From NCBI RefSeq assembly GCF_030812475.1, contig NZ_JAUSSR010000007.1, positions 248,001-312,000 on the forward strand: DNA of 64,000 bases, read 5' to 3'. The position numbers and the translations under genes are program-made. Of this stretch, positions 60,963-64,000 are shown in pieces. Position 1 is the first letter of the stretch; each line of letters opens with the position of its first letter. This stretch comes from Pseudomonas lini. Lineage in GTDB: Bacteria > Pseudomonadota > Gammaproteobacteria > Pseudomonadales > Pseudomonadaceae. The notes beneath the pieces are model-generated. The model was not told the DNA's origin. It was given only the letters and a program-made list of their open reading frames with translations, and did not search any database.

Positions 60963-62048
60963 TCAATCACTACTAGGCATCCATACTTGTCTCTCTTCTG
61001 TTAGCCTGGTGGTCGCACTACATTGAATATCGGCATTGGTGCTACTAGAACAACCGAGTGAGACATTGAACTGATCTTCACCGGTCCACCATGACGGTGC
61101 ATGCGCGATTTGAACACCTGGTATGTACGAGGGACTAACGCCAGATGTCACGCTGAAGTCACCTAATCGCTTCGAAAATCGCCACCCATCCTTGAGTGAA
61201 CTGCAATAAGTAACCGTTGGTAAAACGGTGCCGCTATGGTGAGGCGCATCCAAATAAATCGTGGGAGCTGTACTGCAAATCCCTCCCGACACGTTGAACT
61301 GGTATGGCCTCGTATCTCGAAACCACTTCATCCTTGAAGGAAGAAAGGCGCTATCTGCACCACGCGGCGTATTTTCAGTAATAGCATTTAAAGTTAGTGC
61401 TAGCGTCGTTTCAGGATTCAAGAGTTCGAATTTAACTTCATGATTCGTACCAGCGATAATCGGCAGCTTTCCATCAAGAAAGTCTTTACCACTAGTAACG
61501 GAAACCCCAGAGGGCAGCTTATAATCCTGAGCGATTTTTACTTGCGGAACTCCCGCTGCGGCGAACCACTGAATTACCAAAACTGCCGATCGAGCATGTG
61601 ATTCTTTAAATCTCAGGGCAAGCCCAGATCGATTTTGCATGCATCCAGACCATGCAGCAAGAATCTCCGAGTCGCCCGTCGAGAGCAAAATGTCGACCGA
61701 GTGTGATGATTCAATAAACAGTGAAGAATTTTTCTGCAAGTAACTCTGGTAGTCGTCAAATGATTTTTCAGTGAAGCCCGCTCCGAGTACGACATCCCCG
61801 ATGGGAATATTTCCTGTTATCGAGGTATCAGTCTTTGCCTGCTGAAAAGTCATGCTGACTAGTTTCGTTTCCAACAAACGTCTATATTCATTATTTTCGT
61901 GAAAAAGCTGAACAGCTTTTGTGCCATCTTTTAAAACATCCCCACATTCTGATGACTGAGCGAATGCATTGGTGGTCGCAATGCACATTAGGGCGATTAC
62001 CGCCTTTACAATCGTGAATTCCACACAAGTACATTTATTTGTTTTCAT
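60963..62048 (-). CDS. Secreted protein of unknown function
   Basis: A 361-residue protein with a signal peptide (about 1-30, ending AFA-QS). The ATG at 62048 follows CGGAGC. The mature part contains several cysteines (for example near ECGD, SGCMQN, GICST, YCSS, GCSSS, IQCS) and beta-rich stretches without a motif that I recognise. GC content is lower than in the core genome. It lies 8 bases from the broken gene copy and reads in the same direction as the three-repeat secreted gene upstream. Possibly an exported island-specific factor; no function can be assigned. Confidence 0.65.
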   Translation of the reverse strand: MKTNKCTCVEFTIVKAVIALMCIATTNAFAQSSECGDVLKDGTKAVQLFHENNEYRRLLETKLVSMTFQQAKTDTSITGNIPIGDVVLGAGFTEKSFDDYQSYLQKNSSLFIESSHSVDILLSTGDSEILAAWSGCMQNRSGLALRFKESHARSAVLVIQWFAAAGVPQVKIAQDYKLPSGVSVTSGKDFLDGKLPIIAGTNHEVKFELLNPETTLALTLNAITENTPRGADSAFLPSRMKWFRDTRPYQFNVSGGICSTAPTIYLDAPHHSGTVLPTVTYCSSLKDGWRFSKRLGDFSVTSGVSPSYIPGVQIAHAPSWWTGEDQFNVSLGCSSSTNADIQCSATTRLTEERQVWMPSSD

Positions 62049-62161
62049 GGAAGCTCCGTTGCGGGTCGCTCTCTGAAATAATGGAAAGGAGAACTCCCCC
62101 ATAGTCATCTGTTCATGAACGGACTACATTCTTTTAACTCTGAACAACGGATATTAATTTT

Positions 62162-62626
62162 TTATTTTTGAGGCAATGCGTACCCTAAGAACTCCGTTCC
62201 ACAGCCAAGATGAAGTGTACTAAGTGTGGCAGTACCGTTATTACATGGTTCATTTCCGCTGCGTATTTGTTCGCCGCCGGTTATCGGTTGTTTTGAAAGA
62301 TAGCCGATACTTTTCGCTGACCCGCCTAGATGGTTAGGATTCTTACTAACAATTTTGTTATTTACCGTATCATTACCAGAAAACACCTCTATAAAATTAC
62401 TCCTCGGCATAGCGCTAGCATCATCAATCGTATATCCAATTTTTTCGGTGCCGCAACCTTTGTGCCTGTCGTATGTAGTAACTTCTCCATTATTGCAAGA
62501 CTCATTACCAACATAAAGTTGCTGCTTTTTTACCAACGTCGGTGTGGGCGACGCATCCCCTCCTAAGGCAAATCCAGACAACAGAGCAAGCGCAATCATG
62601 ACAACTGCATTTTTCAAGATCGTCAT
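62162..62626 (-). CDS. Secreted three-repeat cysteine protein
   Basis: A 154-residue protein with a signal peptide (1-22). The mature part holds three related units at residues about 38-67, 82-111 and 122-151, each of the form GN-x5-NN ... G-x4-IGY or LGY. Units 1 and 3 have a Cys pair 14 residues apart (44/58 and 128/142), likely disulfides; unit 2 has Val88 and Gly102 in the same places. The ATG at 62626 follows GGAG. I do not recognise the family. It is 113 bases upstream of the other secreted gene. Confidence 0.7.
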   Translation of the reverse strand: MTILKNAVVMIALALLSGFALGGDASPTPTLVKKQQLYVGNESCNNGEVTTYDRHKGCGTEKIGYTIDDASAMPRSNFIEVFSGNDTVNNKIVSKNPNHLGGSAKSIGYLSKQPITGGEQIRSGNEPCNNGTATLSTLHLGCGTEFLGYALPQK

Positions 62627-62747
62627 TGCATTTCTCCATAGATTATGAGATCAGCGCGCATGCCGAGCCATACAAAGAAATACTATTGCCTTTTGATACA
62701 CCCTATCAAAAATAGCATTCCTTTCAAGATCTAGTTAAAAATCAGAT

Positions 62748-62948
62748 CTAACCATTTAGCGAATGGTCCAAAGATACATCCGATGTAGCAGGCCAGTATC
62801 TGCACACTCTCCAAAAGCCATCACGCAACGCAATGTCTAGGTTTACTTCACCAACCGTCACTAGAAAGCCGTTGCAAGCCGTTTGATTAGAGACTCTCAA
62901 ACACATTATCGAGCTTTCAGTCTTAACTGGCTGGACAAACCTAGTCAT
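62748..62948 (-). CDS. Small hypothetical protein
   Basis: A 66-residue product starting at ATG 62948, after AGGAGCAGAG. It has three cysteines (MCLRV, QTACNG, RVCRYW) and no membrane segment. It is not recognised. The good ribosome site and AT-rich flanks support a real gene, but the evidence is thin. Confidence 0.45.
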   Translation of the reverse strand: MTRFVQPVKTESSIMCLRVSNQTACNGFLVTVGEVNLDIALRDGFWRVCRYWPATSDVSLDHSLNG

Positions 62949-63288
62949 AAGCTCTGCTCCTGGTTGTTGATTGGGTTTAGTCGGTGCAAACTTGCCTGTC
63001 AAGGATGACGATTAGTAGAAGACGTTATAAAACCTATTCAATTATGTTTCATGTGTAACATTTATTTATCAGTTGAATCATTGCTGACACACTGGTCAGA
63101 AATGAGCGTAATTTTTTTGCGGTCTATAGCAACTCTGAATACGCCCTAATTTTGCCCTAAAATTTGTTCCTCCAAGTACTTCATCTGCCAGGCCAATCCT
63201 CACCGGAACAGTTGCCCCCACCGCAGAAATAACGGGCGGGTACTCTGCTGCGTGTTTACCAGCGGTGTCGGAATAGAGGCCCCCCGCA
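62949..63288. other. AT-rich intergenic region with repeat of the GCCCTAA motif
   Basis: Contains a very AT-rich part (63030-63120) and, at 63135-63161, CTGAATACGCCCTAATTTTG and the following CCCTAAA, identical in 25 of 27 bases to 59111-59137. After 63170 the GC content returns to the core level, so the right edge of the AT-rich block lies near here. No other gene is seen. Confidence 0.6.
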
Positions 63289-63523
63289 ATGAGTGATATC
63301 CGTACCATCGCCGATTATCGATGGGCCGTTGACAATGACCCTGGACCCCGCCGCGCTGGCTGCCTTGAACAGCTATCGTCAGACCTATCACGACTGGTCG
63401 ATGAACCCGCGATTCGGCCCCATGGGCAAGCAACTGAACGCTGAGCTGGCCAAGACGGCCGCCGAACTGGCGAAAGCGATGGCGAGGCTTGCCCAGGAGG
63501 CGAAGACAACCGAAAATGAGTGA
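63289..63523 (+). pseudogene. Small gene in two overlapping frames, probable frameshift
   Basis: One frame (63289-63444, 51 codons) has the ATG and a ribosome-site-like AGAGG but ends as an unlikely Arg-rich tail. A second frame (63335-63523, 62 codons, AALAALNSYRQTYHDW and a Ala/Lys-rich helix) has good protein character but no ribosome site. The simplest reading is one gene broken near 63335-63345; two separate small genes are possible. Confidence 0.5.
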
Positions 63524-63684
63524 TCCCCGCGCGTTACGAGTAACGCCGATGATAAAAAAAGCCCACACTCGCTAAGAGTACGAATGTCTTTTTTGCACTC
63601 GTCGAATTGCCCAGTAGACTGGGCGATCTACCCTCAAAGTCTGTTTACACGCAGGCTCAGCGCCTGATTCAAAAAGGACAACCC

Positions 63685-63996
63685 ATGACCCAATCGTTAC
63701 CCCCAATGGCTTTCAATGAGTACGAAGAACCGGCTCCTACAGCCGACCAGATACGCAAGATTCTGGCAGTGTTGCCGGTAGAAGTTGGGAATGGCCTGCG
63801 CGAAAAGCTCAACGAAATACTTAAGGCTCACGCGCCGGGTCCATTCAGCGATGCCCTTGGTGACCTGGAAGCATATCTGGACGCTCTGGACGACACTCGT
63901 CTGTTGTCTTTCGAAAACCAGATAGCGCTCAAAACATATGTCACGCTCGGTTGGAGAGAGTGGCGATCGAGCTTTAACCTATTCGAAGCACTATAA
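63685..63996 (+). CDS. Small hypothetical protein
   Basis: A 103-residue acidic protein starting at ATG 63685 after AAAAGGA (an upstream in-frame start at 63607 is less likely). Blocks: ADQIRKILAVLPVEVGNGL, FSDALGDLEAYLDALDDTR, LKTYVTLGWREWRSSFNLF. It appears soluble and helical. I do not recognise the family. Confidence 0.6.
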   Translation: MTQSLPPMAFNEYEEPAPTADQIRKILAVLPVEVGNGLREKLNEILKAHAPGPFSDALGDLEAYLDALDDTRLLSFENQIALKTYVTLGWREWRSSFNLFEAL

Positions 63997-64000
63997 TACA

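Noticed and set aside
63096..63308. A 70-codon minus-strand frame crossing the GCCCTAA repeat
   Set aside because: No ribosome site, and it covers a repeated non-coding motif.

Overview
The window looks like a chromosomal segment of a Pseudomonas of the fluorescens species complex. The evidence is the gene set (cysI with a DUF934 partner, a lexA2-imuA-imuB-dnaE2 cassette, NEL-like LRR toxins, DyP peroxidase), the high-GC codon use and more than a dozen REP-type inverted repeats between genes. No CRISPR array, plasmid origin or complete insertion sequence was seen.

Layout. 0-5 kb: the 3' end of metH, a DUF2970 membrane protein, a periplasmic-binding-like protein, and the assimilatory sulfite/nitrite reductase pair cysI-DUF934. 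5-14 kb: two giant, translationally overlapping minus-strand genes (1290 and 1626 residues) with N-terminal DUF6543-type regions, leucine-rich repeats and C-terminal NEL ubiquitin-ligase-like regions; neither shows the catalytic cysteine in the expected place. 14-22 kb: sohB, a histidine phosphatase, an SCP2 protein, a Tat-type amidohydrolase, a LysR regulator, and a two-gene operon joining a hydroxylase/SRPBCC fusion to an SMP-30-like protein. 22-30 kb: a stress-flavoured block of small disordered proteins, a DUF465 protein and a DUF4142 protein, then a compact operon RsbR-RsbS-RsbT-phosphatase-histidine kinase-hybrid response regulator (stressosome-like). 30-41.7 kb: a UvrA paralogue lacking the UvrB-binding insert, a hybrid PAS kinase, an exported alpha/beta hydrolase, and the SOS mutagenesis operon with a LexA2-type box over the lexA2 start. 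41.8-49.5 kb: a run of minus-strand genes headed by a GntR regulator with its own palindromic operator: flavoprotein, double-cluster ferredoxin, ABC transporter, HEAT protein, DUF971. 49.6-57.3 kb: oxidoreductase, DyP peroxidase, GapN-type dehydrogenase, FUSC protein, EamA exporter, Lrp regulator, Bax-inhibitor-1 protein.

From tRNA-Ser(TGA) at 57.4 kb to about 63.5 kb the DNA becomes visibly AT-richer and mosaic: small orphan genes, a zinc-ribbon DUF4145 protein, a NUDIX hydrolase overlapping an SRA-like/HNH nuclease, a MITE-like element, a broken copy of a nearby gene, and two secreted orphan proteins, one built of three repeats. No integrase lies in the window. This looks like a decayed or compound island next to a tRNA gene.

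The best candidate for an undescribed system is the NUDIX plus SRA-like/HNH pair (59250-60456): a modified-base-dependent nuclease coupled to a nucleotide-pool hydrolase. The next are the degenerate NEL pair and the three-repeat secreted protein. All functions are read from sequence motifs without database searches.
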